Source: Isoetes taiwanensis (lineage: Eukaryota > Streptophyta > Lycopodiopsida > Isoetales > Isoetaceae). From it: DNA of 64,000 nucleotides. How positions within the stretch are numbered: the first letter of the stretch is position 1; every line of letters starts with the position of its first letter. Under the pieces are notes generated by a model that was given only the letters and a program-made list of their open reading frames with translations, searched no databases and was not told where the DNA came from. Positions 33,184-44,699 of the stretch are shown piece by piece. A program made the position numbers and the translations under genes. The DNA lies in the NCBI GenBank assembly GCA_021234155.1, contig JAJEKV010000142.1, positions 308,001 to 372,000 of the forward strand, given 5' to 3'.

Positions 33184-33186
33184 TTT

Positions 33187-33198
33187 TGGTATCAGAGC
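33187..33198 (+). other. Initiator-Met-tRNA-type primer-binding site
   Basis: TGGTATCAGAGC, the usual primer site of plant LTR retrotransposons, lies three bases after the terminal CA of the LTR. Confidence 0.75.
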
Positions 33199-33205
33199 TG
33201 AGCTC

Positions 33206-33328
33206 CGATTGTCTGGGAGCATTGAAAGGTAACTAATTGGTGATGGTAAGCCAGAAATAATTTGGGTTGATTGTCTGGGAGCATTGAAAGGTAACTAATT
33301 GGCGATGTAAAGCCAGAAATAATTTGGG
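33206..33328. repeat. Tandem duplication of ~58 bp
   Basis: 'GATTGTCTGGGAGCATTGAA' begins each copy, near 33208 and 33269. From 33330 to 34140 no gene is recognised; a frame at 33743-33970 looks like chance. Confidence 0.75.
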
Positions 33329-34144
33329 TTAGTTGATAACTAGATTATTTCAAACTAATATGTTAGTACTAATATGATATGGATGATTAATAATCACACT
33401 AAGGACATAACTGTATGCAATGATTTGTGAAAACATGAGTATAACACGAGTCACAAGGATTTGCAATGTTATCAGGTGGCGAGGAAAACTTGCAATGCCG
33501 ACATGATTTCATAATTAATTCCTACCATTTACAAGTTTTAGGCTTATAAACGATTCCTCAGATTAAGGGGAATAGCTAGAGTTAATATGTTTGCAAACAC
33601 TCCTATATCAAGAAAGTACTCAAGTGGTTTCAGGGTGTTAAGAATGGAACCATGAGTTGTTATGAGCAAATAAGAGGTTACAAATTAAAATGTAGCCTAG
33701 GGTTAAAATACCCCTTTATAAGGGTGATGTGGCGCCATCTGATTGGGTGGGCCACTAAGAGCCAACGATGCCTCTGGGTTTAGCATAAGGCAGCGACCGA
33801 ATGGACTGCCCTGCCATCGAATTGATCCCCAGAGGGAACCAAAGAGTTGGAATTGGGAATTTCAGCCATTGGGCTTCTTAGGAATCCATCCAGAAGTGAA
33901 TTGTTGCAAAGAAAAAAAAATCCACTTTGAAGGCAGGATGGGTTCTTGCAAACTTCCTAATCAACTCTAAATTCAAGGACTGTGGTTGCGTCAGACAGTT
34001 TTGAGCAAGCAAGGCTTGCATGCAAATGAAGCCGGGGTTGGAATGGGGTTTCTCCTATAGACCACGGCTGGACTTGAAACTTTCAAGGCAAGGTCCTTAA
34101 GGGACGCAAATGATCTTGGCAAATTCTCGTGGGTGCTGGAACTC

Positions 34145-35121
34145 TCAGCTAGGAGCATCGCCGGAACAAACTAGGTATAGAAACTCCTAAACTGAGAACA
34201 GAACTTTTCATTGGCAAGAAGAGAAGCATTAAATTTGTAAGGAATACTTCCTCTTCTTCGAATTTGAGTGATCTGAGAGGCATGAAGAATTTGAGACTGA
34301 TGATCAGATATAGAAGTACCCTCATCACTAATAACAAAACTGTTATCCCACATAACAGAAGAAGGATTGGAGACATAGAATCTATCAAGAGTACATTAAA
34401 ACCTTGCATTATCCTTCTGCTTATTAGACCAAGTGAAGGTTGAAGTAGAAGAGGGAACCTGAATAAGATTATTATTAGAAATAAGGGCATCCGAATTACT
34501 TTTTTTCCGCTCTTGACATATTGATCTTATTCTCCAATTTGAGATCCCAAGAAGGAGTATTGTTGAAATCTCCAGCCACAATCCAATTATCAATACTTTG
34601 GAGGAAATCCAGTTGTCTATCTCATTCCAAATAGGTTCCCTATATTTAGGGCTGATAGAGGCATAAATATTGATAATCCCAAAGGAAGAATTAGATATAG
34701 ATAGAGTAATAGATTGGCACATTTTGGAAGGACTATTATAAAAATGATGATGGTTAATATCTTTCTTCCAAATAATTGCTAAACCTCCACTAGCCCCATA
34801 AGACCCAATCTAAATAGAGGAAGATCCAGGATAAATCCAGTCTCCTAAATTACCACACTCAAAGGTAGGAAGCTTCAACTCTTGAAGAAGGATGATATCA
34901 GCATTATAGAGCTTAATCTGAGCTATAGTTCGTCTCGTTTTTAGAGGACCCTTAATTCCCCTTACATTCCAAGTGAGGATCTTCATTAGAACAACAAAAC
35001 TAAAAAGAGAAAAGAAGAAGAAGCTACTTTTTGGCTCTTCTAGAACTGTTTTTACCTTTTTTACTTCCTGTATTTTCAGCAAAAGTTTTATCAAAGCCAG
35101 AGAGATTGAGACCTTTATCAA
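34145..35121 (-). pseudogene. LINE ORF2, endonuclease domain only
   Basis: From about 34986 downward the frame opens 'MKILTWNVRGIKGPLKTRRT', then 'ADIILLQELKLP', an APE-type endonuclease start (Asn and Glu of the active site). 'GASGGLAIIWKK' and 'FGIINIYAS' follow; 'IVAGDFNNTPSWDL' appears after a frameshift, and 'SISDHQSQI' supplies the Ser-Asp-His motif. It stops near 34145. Reverse transcriptase and the 3' tail are absent. LINEs usually lose the 5' end, so this 3' loss points to a later deletion or insertion. Confidence 0.8.
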
Positions 35122-35123
35122 GT

Positions 35124-37494
35124 TTATTTTTTAAAAGTTTTCTTTTTTAAAATTTTTGGCTCAATTTCAGTCTCAATATGAGGGCTCCCTATAGGGTACT
35201 CCACCTTATCCCAGTTTTCCTTATCACTCCCATATCCCTCACTGTCACTTGAATTAGAGAAACCCCCAGGAGAAAATTGGAACATTCTATTACTTTTAGA
35301 GTTAATCATGGAAGAAACATTAACTTGCCTGGTATCAACTCCATCTTGAAGCTCCCTGATAGTGAGAATGTTTTCAGATGTAGCCATATCACTTACTTTA
35401 ATCTCTGGAGTCTCAGAAACAAAGTCAATGTCATGTACTTGAGTCGAGATAATTTCCAATTTAGATTCACAATCTTGCTGCCTTTGCAAAGCCTGGTTGA
35501 CCTTACTATGAGAGTAAGAAACACCTTCCTGCAGAGAGGCCATCCGATCTGCAACCTTATCTGAAATCTTGGGAGAATTTATGGAGCATTTCATCACAGG
35601 AGAATCCAGGTCAATTAAAGAAGGCAAAGATACAGAGGTCAAATTAGGAGGAATATCTGACTGGGTTGTTTGTATAGGAGGGATTATGAGAGAAAATAAA
35701 TCACATGGCGTGCTCATATCTAATCTAGCATCCTGCTCATCATTAAGGTTAGACAATACCTGATATGAGTTAGAGCATTGCACACATTGCTGAGTCTCTG
35801 TTGTTTCATCCTTAGCAGGTTGACAATCCATTTCAGCACTAAAAAAATCCTTAGAATATTTAGGAGCTGGAATCTTATGGTTTTGCTAAGAATCTTTAGC
35901 TGAAGGCAAATCTGAATTTAAGATCTTTTGAATAGAAGATTCCTTCATGTTCTTGGCTTGAAACTTGGTAATCAAAGGTTGCTTTGCTTCGTCTTGAATT
36001 TTTACATTTAATGACCCACTCTTATTGTTATCCTTGATAGGAAAGTCCAACATAGTATAAGAGCATTTGACCTTTATCCTTTTGTTTAGCCTCCTTGATT
36101 ATCTTATTCAAGGTTAAACTTAAATTTTCTATAGCAGAAGCTGATTTATCTGGATCTTTACCTTTTACAAGAAGTTTGGGCTCCCCATTGTAATAGCGTC
36201 TTTATTTCTCAAAGAGTGATAACTGCCCTGATCATCCATCAGTCCCTTATCCATTTTTTGTTCTCTACCTGCTCTCTGCTTTTGAATTCTCTTAAAGCTT
36301 CCATTAACTTTTGTCCATTTAAATATGTCCCCTTCTAGCAGTTTAAAGAATTGATCCTCACTTCTAACATTAATATTCCCATTAGTACTCAGATGATTTT
36401 CCTTAATATTTATCTGCTCTGACTGCTTTTTTGAGAGAAACTTTTTACCAGGAGCTCTGTCTAGTATCAGACTCTCATAAGAAGTTTTGTCCTCTGAATG
36501 AACAACTGCAGCATCCATATTGCAATTTCATCTACATTCAGAATACCAGAAATGTCTATGAAGACCTGACATTAAGAAAGCAATCCAGACCATCTGACGG
36601 TTAAAGAAGATTCTGAACCAAAGGCATCTTTGAAAGGAATAGATAGGGGGGTATCTTTAGACAGATCCAATTGCACAAAAGATCTAGAGGGCCTTGAAGG
36701 AGAGTATTTAGTAGAGATATATGTGCCAATAGAGTTGAATAGGAGCCTGAAGCATTCTTTATTCCAATATATAGAATTCAGCCCAAATAATGATGTAGAG
36801 GCAATGCAAAGGTTGTTCATTTGCTCATTATCAAGTTTGGGATGCCACTTAAGAAAGGTGAGTTGGGAAGTCTCAAATGTAGGACCATAATTTAGAAAGA
36901 CATTGGCTGATCTCGAATTTCCACATTCAAGTATGATTTATGAAAAAGTAAGCCATTAATAATTCCTTTGTATAAATTAAGAAGAAAAGCCCAAAGTTTA
37001 TCCAATTTTAAACCACAATTTTTAAACATTGACAATAACTGCAGACTGAAATAAAGCCTCAATTTTGGAATGAACAATAGAAAAGTTTACCATTGTACAT
37101 ATTCAATTTATGCTGATGAAGATGAAGAGGCTTGGTCTGCTTGAGTCTCTCATCCAGAGCAGCGTTAGAATGGATTTTTGGGATGATCTCGGGAGACACC
37201 ATATGGTAATGGTCTCTGAGTAACTGGATTAATAGGATGCAGCAAACCAAGGTAGTCCGGATGAACAGAGAGATTGTTCCAGCAAGGAACTTTGTGAGAA
37301 ATGGGATCCATAATGTTCTTTTTTTGGAGCATCCTCTGGATTTTCTTGAAAGGATTGAAGTTGCTGGAGCAGAAAAGAGCGGTGGAGGTCGAAAGCTTAG
37401 CAAAGGAGTGAAGAAATGCCAAATTTTTAGGGTTTAAGAGGCTATTAGAATTCATAAGGGAAAATTCAGGAGAAAACAACAATCGCACGAGCAA
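35124..37494 (-). pseudogene. LINE ORF1 (DUF4283-like), broken
   Basis: Several minus-strand frames in series precede ORF2. The most telling is 36820-36572: 'SIYWNKECFRLLFNSIGTYI' then 'RSFVQLDLSKD', the pattern of the RNA-binding DUF4283 region of plant LINE ORF1. Upstream pieces ('NNLSVHPDYLGLLHPINPV' near 37290) and a long Ser/Asp-rich tail (36518-36165 and 35831-35124, ending 'PKILKKKTFKK') belong to the same protein. At least three frameshifts separate them. Confidence 0.65.
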
Positions 37495-37652
37495 AATTCA
37501 AAAAGATACAACGAAACAGAAAAGGAGAAAAGGAAATGCAGGGGAGAAGGAACCCACTGATTAGACTCTAGTTTAATCAACAGAGGTTGGAAAGCCATCT
37601 CAAATGTATCTGATTGTAATCAATCAAACAAAAACTGTCAATCCAGAGACAA

Positions 37653-38210
37653 CTAAGACGAATTCCAAAATTGAGCCGAGTCCTGTTGAAAGTATACTTC
37701 AACAAATATTTTGAATTCCGCCCATTCACAATAAACTCGAAAAATACCAGAAGGAGCAATTATGCTTGATCTCGCAAATTCTTCCAACCAGGAATTTGTA
37801 ATTTCAACTTCAAATTCCACCATGGTAGGAACAAAGGTGTATTCGGGAATAAAGAGATTATTTGAGAAAACTTGCTGAATGATTAATGAATTCCAGAATT
37901 CAGTAGTAGAGCCCTTCAGAAAACCATAAGTAATTCTTGTTTTTTCCCTGATAATTGTGAAAAAATTTGTGTCCATATGAAGCACCAATTCTAAAGAGAC
38001 AGGGAAATGCTGACCCTCTACAAGGGCAGCAGAATTAGTCCCGAAATTAAATAAACCAGAGGAGTTTAGAACACTTTCAAACCAAGAAGAGAGAAATTTG
38101 AACAGGGCAAAAAATTCAAGAAAATAGGCACTCAAGATACGCGACCCCATTCTTTCTTCACCACCAAATAAATGAATAATGGTTATATCATAGAATGTAA
38201 AAAAATGCAA
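37653..38210 (-). CDS. Unrecognised 185-codon ORF upstream of the LINE
   Basis: A long Phe-rich minus-strand frame ('SAYFLEFFALFKFLSSWFES') ends 'AQFWNSS'. It lies about 160 bp upstream of the LINE ORF1 pieces and is unusually long for chance. It may be LINE 5' sequence. No domain is recognised. Confidence 0.3.
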   Translation of the reverse strand: MHFFTFYDITIIHLFGGEERMGSRILSAYFLEFFALFKFLSSWFESVLNSSGLFNFGTNSAALVEGQHFPVSLELVLHMDTNFFTIIREKTRITYGFLKGSTTEFWNSLIIQQVFSNNLFIPEYTFVPTMVEFEVEITNSWLEEFARSSIIAPSGIFRVYCEWAEFKIFVEVYFQQDSAQFWNSS

Positions 38211-38369
38211 GTACTTTAAGGTGTGGCTATTAAACCCTTCATAAATTTGACCTTGCTATTGAATATGGTAGTAAAACTTTGAGGTGAAGCTACAATCAAA
38301 TGCTCAACATTTAGATATTTATAACTGTTATGAAGATTTATGATATAGTCTAATGAGGATATGGGATAG

Positions 38370-38860
38370 AGCAATCGAAATGTTGCGATCCATTGGATAA
38401 CAATTTTCATGGAGGATCCGTCCTTTTGATGTGTTGGTTATTATCAGAGTTGCTAGTGCTCAATTTATGGTATCAGAGCCAAGGTTCAATCCTTCATGGC
38501 AACATTGGTGTATTTCACATGCTTGAGAGCAAGCATCTTGAAGGGGAGAAATTGATATGGCCTATGGGGTATAGGATAGAGCCTTGGAAAGGTTGGGGCC
38601 CATTGGATAACAATTTCCATGATGGATCCACCCTTTTATTGTAGTGGTTATCGCTAGAGCTGCTAAAGCCTTAGAAAGGTTTGACTAACGATTTCCATGA
38701 AGGTGTATTGGTTATCACTAGAGGTGCTAAGGCCTTAAAAAGGTTGGGGCTTATAGGATAACAATTTCCATGAAGGATCCTCTGTTTTGGTGTGTTGGTT
38801 ATCGCTAAAGCCTTGAAAATGTTAGGGCCTGTTTGAGGGACCCATATAGATTGATCAACC
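38370..38860 (+). repeat. Irregular tandem repeat with GGATAACAATTTCCATG motif
   Basis: 'CCATTGGATAACAATTT' or close variants recur at about 38391, 38601, 38685 (short) and 38756, each followed by 'GGATCC' and 'GTTGGTTATC'. Within it 'TGGTATCAGAGCC' (about 38469) resembles an LTR-retrotransposon primer site, without a visible LTR. Confidence 0.7.
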
Positions 38861-39012
38861 TAAAAGAGTCTCTCCTACGATTCTAGTAATAATGTAACAA
38901 AAACTTCACATTGCACGAATCATTCTTTACCTTAAAATTCTGGTGTGTCAATGCTTCTGGTGTGTCAATGCTTGGCATCGGTAGAACTGGAATTTGCAGT
39001 AAAGTACAGATT

Positions 39013-39138
39013 CTTCTATACGAAGCTAATGGTATTTTAAAATTAGATTCTTCAAACCATCAAGTTGGATTAAAGTACATTCTATACGAAGCTAATGGTA
39101 TTTTAAAATTAGACTCTTCCAACCGTCAAGTTGGATTA
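39013..39138 (+). repeat. Direct duplication, ~63 bp unit
   Basis: 'TATACGAAGCTAATGGTATT' occurs in both copies, followed by 'TTAAAATTAGA' and 'CAAGTTGGATTA'. Two or three bases differ. Confidence 0.85.
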
Positions 39139-39405
39139 GGTGCAATTCAGGCTCTCCCCAACCACGCTCCGCCACATGGCAAGACTTATTTTCAGGAATC
39201 TTACTAATCTTTTGAACCACACATGGATAGCTATTTTCAAAGACATTCTCCATTTTCTGCTGTTTTACTGAACGCTTTTTGCTGTTTTGCTCCACTTTCT
39301 GCTGTTTTATTGAAGGCTTTTGAAGGTCTTACTTGACATTTTCGCCTGGATTCCATCTCAGAATTGAAACTAGAAGGAAATTCTTGTATACACGAGGGGT
39401 GAACT

Positions 39406-40218
39406 CAAGGTTCAAGTTTGACAGCTTTCATGCCCGTTTTTGGCTTTTTTGCCCGTCAAAATAGGCAGCAAAAAAAATTGCCCTGCATATGAAGGGTAAT
39501 AAATATCAATTTGCCTGTCATATAGAAAGACAAGAAAAAAATGTGTATGTCATTTGAAAGGTCGCGAATATAAATTTGCCTTTCATTTTTGTATAAGTAC
39601 TAGGGTTATTTTATAGATATATCGAGTTAATGTACCTTACCTCTAATAGAATAATGAATTACGTAACATTAATTATTATTTTTTTTAACTTCTACATTCC
39701 CGACGACTCCTACATTCTTCCATTTTCCAACGAATCCACCAACTTGGGAAATCTGAGTCATTTTTGCTCCGCCAGCTGCCTGTCACAGCTCTTTTCAGTA
39801 AGCCGGTAATGCCCAGAGCATTTTTTTTTTATTCGTTCCCCTCCTTTTTTCACAAAATGGCGTCTTTGTATGGAGTCTGTGGACAGAGTGTGTGGCGTGG
39901 CTTTTTCGCCACGTTTTAATCAGAGCGAGCACTGCCGAGCAAAGAGACCGTCAGTGTCTCTGTCGTCGAGATTCACCAATGGACATTAACTAGAGTCCCA
40001 CATCTGCTACTCTTAACTTTTTAACTGTATGTTTATGTTAGCAGTTACTATTATGTAACTTACCTTTTTGTTCTAAGTTTATAATTGAAAAATGGTCTTC
40101 CGTCAACTAAAATTTTTGTATATCAATTGAAGGGTTCAAATTGATCAACATATGAAAGACAAAAAAGAAAGTGCCTGTCATTGAAAAATTAGGGGGTGCC
40201 CGTCAAACTTGAACCCTG
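39406..40218. mobile_element. hAT-like non-autonomous element, 813 bp
   Basis: The left end is CAAGGTTCAAGTTTGAC and the right end, inverted, is CAGGGTTCAAGTTTGAC: 16 of 17. CA[G/A]GG is the usual start of hAT ends. The 8-bp flanks GGTGAACT and CTCGAACT agree at five positions, as expected for an aged 8-bp target duplication. Inside, both ends share 'GACAGGCA/TGCCTGTCAT'-like segments. No transposase. The right end lies about 610 bp upstream of the NAB-gene start. Confidence 0.7.
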
Positions 40219-40828
40219 CTCGAACTACGAAGACGGCAGCCCGTGACGTGAATCTGACTTAACCAAACAATGCCCTCGACGGTACCTACGTGGAATTTTT
40301 GCCTGGAGCCCACTTCATATTTTTCCGGACATACTTTACTGTGGGTTGATCGAGTCCCCTTTAAGCACGTCGCATGTTCGTTTCGTAAGAGCTCCTTTTC
40401 TTAGCCAAAGACACAACGCCCTGTCCCACAACGTGCAGGGTTTTTCTTTCCAGTAGCTGGCTCTTGCCCATATTTCTTCTTCAAATCGTTAAGTAAGATG
40501 CTTCTTATCGTTTTTGCTTTCTATTGTTTCTCCTGTTTTTAGCATTCCCTTCTTCGTAGCTGGCCGATTACTCATGAAAAATGCCACCGACATGATCTTC
40601 GCCTGCATGTTTAGCATAGTATTTGGAACTGTTTCACTACCTCAAGAGCTTTTTATTGTTGATCCGTCATGAAATATTGCTAAATCTTATATGTAAGGTA
40701 CGTTTTGAAGGTTACCATAGTACCATAGTGTTGGCCTTCAATGTTCTCTCTTCTAAAGCTTTGCATGTTTTTTCCCAGTTCCAGCTGGGTCACAAGCATA
40801 TTGCATACAGCGTTTCTACCAGAGGAAC

Positions 40829-42003
40829 ATGGAGGAGGCCTTTGACTCCTCTTGCTGCGATAACCATGCTAGATCGAATAATTTGACATGGCTCGAACAA
40901 AGCATGCAAGGTAATACTGATTTTTGTTCTAAATCCTCTTCTCCCGTGGATTTAAAAAAACGTTTTTCTTTCATGCTATATGTACAAGCAATGCTAAACA
41001 TTTTATATTTTTTACTTAGATATGAATGTGAAGATGAGCGTCATGTATAAACTTGTAGAGCATGTTGAACCTTTCCCAGAGCGAATCCAGATGCATCAGT
41101 TAATTGAAGAGTTTCATAATTCATATCGATTACTTGCACGACACTGTGAAAATCTTACTAATGCCATGAGGAAGGACAATTCAGTTTTTTTCCTTGAATT
41201 GTCTAAGAAGCCTTGTGATCATTCAACTTCTGAAAAGAAAACCCAGCTTAAGAATGCTGGAGGGCCCATGATGTCACCCATAGAGTACAAGCCTTTTGAT
41301 GTTGTAGATTTGAAGGCAACATGCCTTCCCAGAGATGAACATGTTTCTAGCAATCTGAAAACTGAGAAACTGCATGCACACAAAGCTGAACTTTCTGGCT
41401 CCGACTACACGTCTTCTTCTGACTTTGCAAAGGATGGAAATAAAGTCTCGTTTGAGTTACAGGTGGGACACAAACGACTTCTAGAGAGCTTTCTAGAAGA
41501 TGATGACAAACAGGAAAGTGAAGAGAAATTGTTCAAAGAATCGGTGCACGATTCTGATGTTTCCAGAAATGAAAACCATAATCTTCGAAATGAATTATTA
41601 TCCTCGTTACACATAATGAAGAATATTGCTGAAAAGAAAGTCTTGAATTTGGAAGAGAGGTACAAGGAGCAAGTTTCTGTCTTACTGATGAAGAACTTTC
41701 ATTTGGCTGAAGCTCTGCGTGAAGGCTCCAATTGTTTGAAAGAATACGAGAAAAAAATTAGCATCTTAGAGACCTCAATCCATGAAGAAAAGCAAGCAGC
41801 TCTAATCCTGCAGGAACAGAACCAAAGATTGGAGGGGGAATTAAAGATACAAAAAGAATCAGGCATATTACTTGTTAGTCAATTTTGCAAGTTACAAAGT
41901 AACATAGAGGAGCTGCTGGAAAAGACTAGGCAACTAAGCAGCATAGCACAAAAGGCAGAGAGAGAATATCAGACAAAGGCACAGCATGTTTTAAATTTGC
42001 GAG
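40829..42003 (+). CDS. NAB-domain (KIP1/NET-like) coiled-coil protein, exons 1 and 2
   Basis: Exon 1 is 40829-40910 (ATG in GGAACATGGAGG; 'DNHARSNNLTWLEQSMQ') with a GTAATA donor. Exon 2 starts at 41020 after TTTTACTTAG and runs to 42003 before a GTAAGT donor. Joined residues 10-75 match the NAB actin-binding domain: 'WLEQSMQ', 'DMNVKMSVMYKLVE', 'LIEEFHNSYRLLARHCENLT'. The Trp triplet normal at the start of the domain (YSWWWDSH) reads SSCCDNH. Residues from about 200 form a long coiled coil (RNELLSSLHIMKNIAEKKV). NET proteins tether actin to membranes. Total so far about 355 residues; the phase-1 donor demands another exon. An acceptor at 48732 is one candidate; otherwise reading on gives a short tail ending at 42068. 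Confidence 0.75.
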
Positions 42004-42068
42004 GTAAGTTTGCACTTCGCATTCGGTTCCAATTGATGGGAAGAAAAATAGTATTCAAGATTTCATAA

Positions 42069-43357
42069 GAATATGCATCACATCAGTTACACTGTAGGAA
42101 TTGTGGCATTATAGATGGAAAAGCTGGGATAACATCAGTATGACAATATTTCAATTGATGCACCTGGAGATGGCGGGCACCCCTAACCAAAAGTGCCATC
42201 CGGCTATTGCAGTCAGTGATGTTACCACTGTGTATACTATTCCAATATATCGAACTTCATGAGTTTGAAACAGTCGGAAACAAGTAACAAGCAGTTGTTA
42301 TAGAAAGGTAATAAACAAAGGCACCATGTGTGGAAATGTAATTGGATCCAATCTATTGGGATTCATGAAGTTCATTGTCTACATGCATCTCACACATGTC
42401 TATGATGTTGCATGTCATATTTGTTTTATCTGATTGTAAATATTCCAAAGTTGAATGCTTTGCTAAAGCTGCCTTACCCAATATCTCGTAAGACCATGTC
42501 TACTACCTTGCCAATAGCTCATTTCTCCTTGGTCTTATCTGCACTACCTTGCCAGCCCAAATAATTCCACTTTTGGGGCGGTGGTAGATTTTTGCTCTGT
42601 TCTACTCATTGAAGATTCTGTTGCTCAGCTTTATAGCATTCTGATCCATAGTATTCAGGAATTGGACTAGTTCGGCCATTATGCTATTTGTTCTACATGT
42701 TTCAGTCATTTTTTAGATATGGAGCTCATTTGGTGGAGAGCTTGGTCTTTAAGCTTAGTTGGAAGCCTGGGTGTAAGCATCTGAACAACTGAAAAACTGG
42801 ATCTCTCTAATGTCTCAACAAATATTGAGTGGGACAAGGTAATGGACAGTTGCCAATGGGAGAAGGCCTGCTAACTCGAGAATCATCCATGATGTTTGGC
42901 TTCAAAGATGGTCAAATGCAATACCAAAGCAAGCATTGTAATACAATGCCTTCTTGAAGCTTTCAAAACAACAATTGATACCCTTGCCTCAAATTGCAGT
43001 TGAGCAATGGATTAACATCCACCCATTTGATGCTCACTTATAGATAATTGTTCCGCCATTTTCAAAGAAATGTCTGAAGAATGAGTTGTTAATTGCATGA
43101 GTCAAAGTGTCTTATTTGTGAACCAAAACCTAATAGATTGACCCATAAAAGAAAGTAGTTTTTTTTTTTTTTAATGTATCTATTAAATTAACTGCAGAAA
43201 TGCAGAAATACTAGTACATGTAAATGCTATGTGATATCACTACACTCACGTAACAATTCAGGGGTAACCACATTGAAAACCATAAAAACCATTTTACATC
43301 TTCGCAAATGAGAGAAAAATGTGTCCTATAATTGTTGTCCTAACCTTTCATCCTCTA
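42069..43357. other. Downstream of NAB exon 2: intron or 3' region
   Basis: No exon or element is recognised. A poly(T) run lies at 43159-43172. Confidence 0.4.
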
Positions 43358-43440
43358 AAGTTAGCACCTGCTTTATAAGTTTCGATAATAGAACTTATCT
43401 AAAGTTAGCACCTACTTTATAAGTTTCGATAATAGAACTC
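43358..43440. repeat. Tandem duplication, ~42 bp unit x2
   Basis: 'AAAGTTAGCACCTRCTTTAT' and 'AAGTTTCGATAATAGAACT' occur twice in succession next to the LINE fragment. Confidence 0.85.
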
Positions 43441-43464
43441 ATAATCTCAGAGGTATGAAGTTAT

Positions 43465-43745
43465 CTATTGGGAAAGATGAGCAATCTTCTTCTTTTCCAA
43501 ATGATCCATACCAACCATGGCTTGCATAAGTGCGCAATTTTTCATTCCACTCCAACGTGCTGGATATAGCCCTAGAAACATCTGCTTAACATGAACAGAG
43601 CTTCCAAACACAACTTTAACTTTATCCAAAACAAATTGGACACCTCTACAATCCATAAAACAATGCTCGATGGTTTTATCAACATGATCACACATAGTGC
43701 ATCCAGGATCTACTTCATAATCAATTCTTAAACACGTGATTAACT
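43465..43745 (-). pseudogene. LINE ORF2 C-terminal fragment (zf-RVT)
   Basis: The minus strand reads 'RIDYEVDPGCTMCDHVDKTI' then 'EHCFMDCRGV', the C-x2-C...H-x3-C zinc segment at the end of plant LINE reverse transcriptases. It ends 'ALMQAMVGMDHLEKKKIAH'. Only the tail survives, next to an unrelated gypsy integrase fragment on the other strand. Confidence 0.65.
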
Positions 43746-44400
43746 CTGGGTGCTCTATTCACGCGTTTTGGATTACCTGCAGAATTTGTTAGTGGTGTCA
43801 ATCACACCATCAAGGAACTCACGGACTATCAGCATATTCATCATCGAAAAAGCACATTGTATTATCCTCAATGCAATGGCTTTGCTGAGAGTACCAACAA
43901 GACCTTGGTCATCTTCCTGAAGAAAATTTGTGATGCTTCTAAGAAAGATTGACATAAAAAATTACCTACTGTTTTATGCGCTTATAACACAACCTATAAA
44001 ATTGCTACAAGGCAAACACCTTTCAAGCTGGTTTATGGGCAAGAGGCCTTGATGCCATTTGAATATGTTTTACCGACTCTTCGTTTCTAGCTTGCCACAG
44101 TTCACAATCCATCAGTTGCTATGCAAAAATGTGTGTATCAGCTCCAATAACTTGATGAGAATCACCGTGATGCCTATTCCCATACTTGCTACTGACAAAT
44201 TGTGGAAATCCTGGCATGATCAAGGTGATTTAGCTCTATTTTATGATGCCAGATACAAAAATCACCCTAAGAAACTAAAGTTTCGATGGTAGGACCTTAT
44301 GAGATTGTTCAAGTGATCCAACCGAGTGTTTTTTAGTTAGCATAATTGGATGCTCATAAATGACTTTCGACTCAAAGCCTTTTATATAGCTTCAAATTAG
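43746..44400 (+). pseudogene. Gypsy integrase fragment
   Basis: 'LFTRFGLPAEFVSGVNHTIK', 'HHRKSTLYYPQCNGFAESTN' with the catalytic Glu in context, and 'TPFKLVYGQEALMP' mark an integrase core; 'FYDARYKNHPKKLKFRW' is its C-terminal barrel. The second catalytic Asp (SD) is replaced by Gly. A TGA and frameshifts break it. It is a different family from the 9.5-31.8 kb element. Confidence 0.8.
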
Positions 44401-44626
44401 GAAGCGATGCACAAGATGGCTGAGAAAAAGGCTATTTTATTATATATTCAAAAAGGTGTGCTTGGCTTGGACTTTTGGCTCACATAACAAAATAAAATAA
44501 AAAGATGAATGCATGTAAAGAATGCTATCACAAAGGCTTGAACAGTTAACTGTGAACCACATCAAGAAGCTTGCCAAACAATTATAAGGTCAAGAATACA
44601 TAAAAGCGCTTGAGATATCTTATATA

Positions 44627-44680
44627 CTAGTTATGGTGCCCGGCGTTGCCGGGCTTTAGGTCCATATGAACTCGAAATGG
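44627..44680 (-). mobile_element. Helitron-like 3' end, minus orientation
   Basis: On the minus strand a perfect 7-bp-stem hairpin GCCCGGC-AAC-GCCGGGC (44638-44654) is followed by 7 nt and then CTAG with a T outside. Helitrons end in CTRR a few bases after a hairpin and insert between A and T. The matching 5' end is not found, so element length is unknown. Confidence 0.5.
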
Positions 44681-44699
44681 GTCTTTGGGCAATTTGTGT

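Noticed and set aside
38469-38481. TGGTATCAGAGCC as proof of another LTR element
   Set aside because: No LTR end or coding region adjoins it, and it lies within a local repeat; noted only as primer-site-like.
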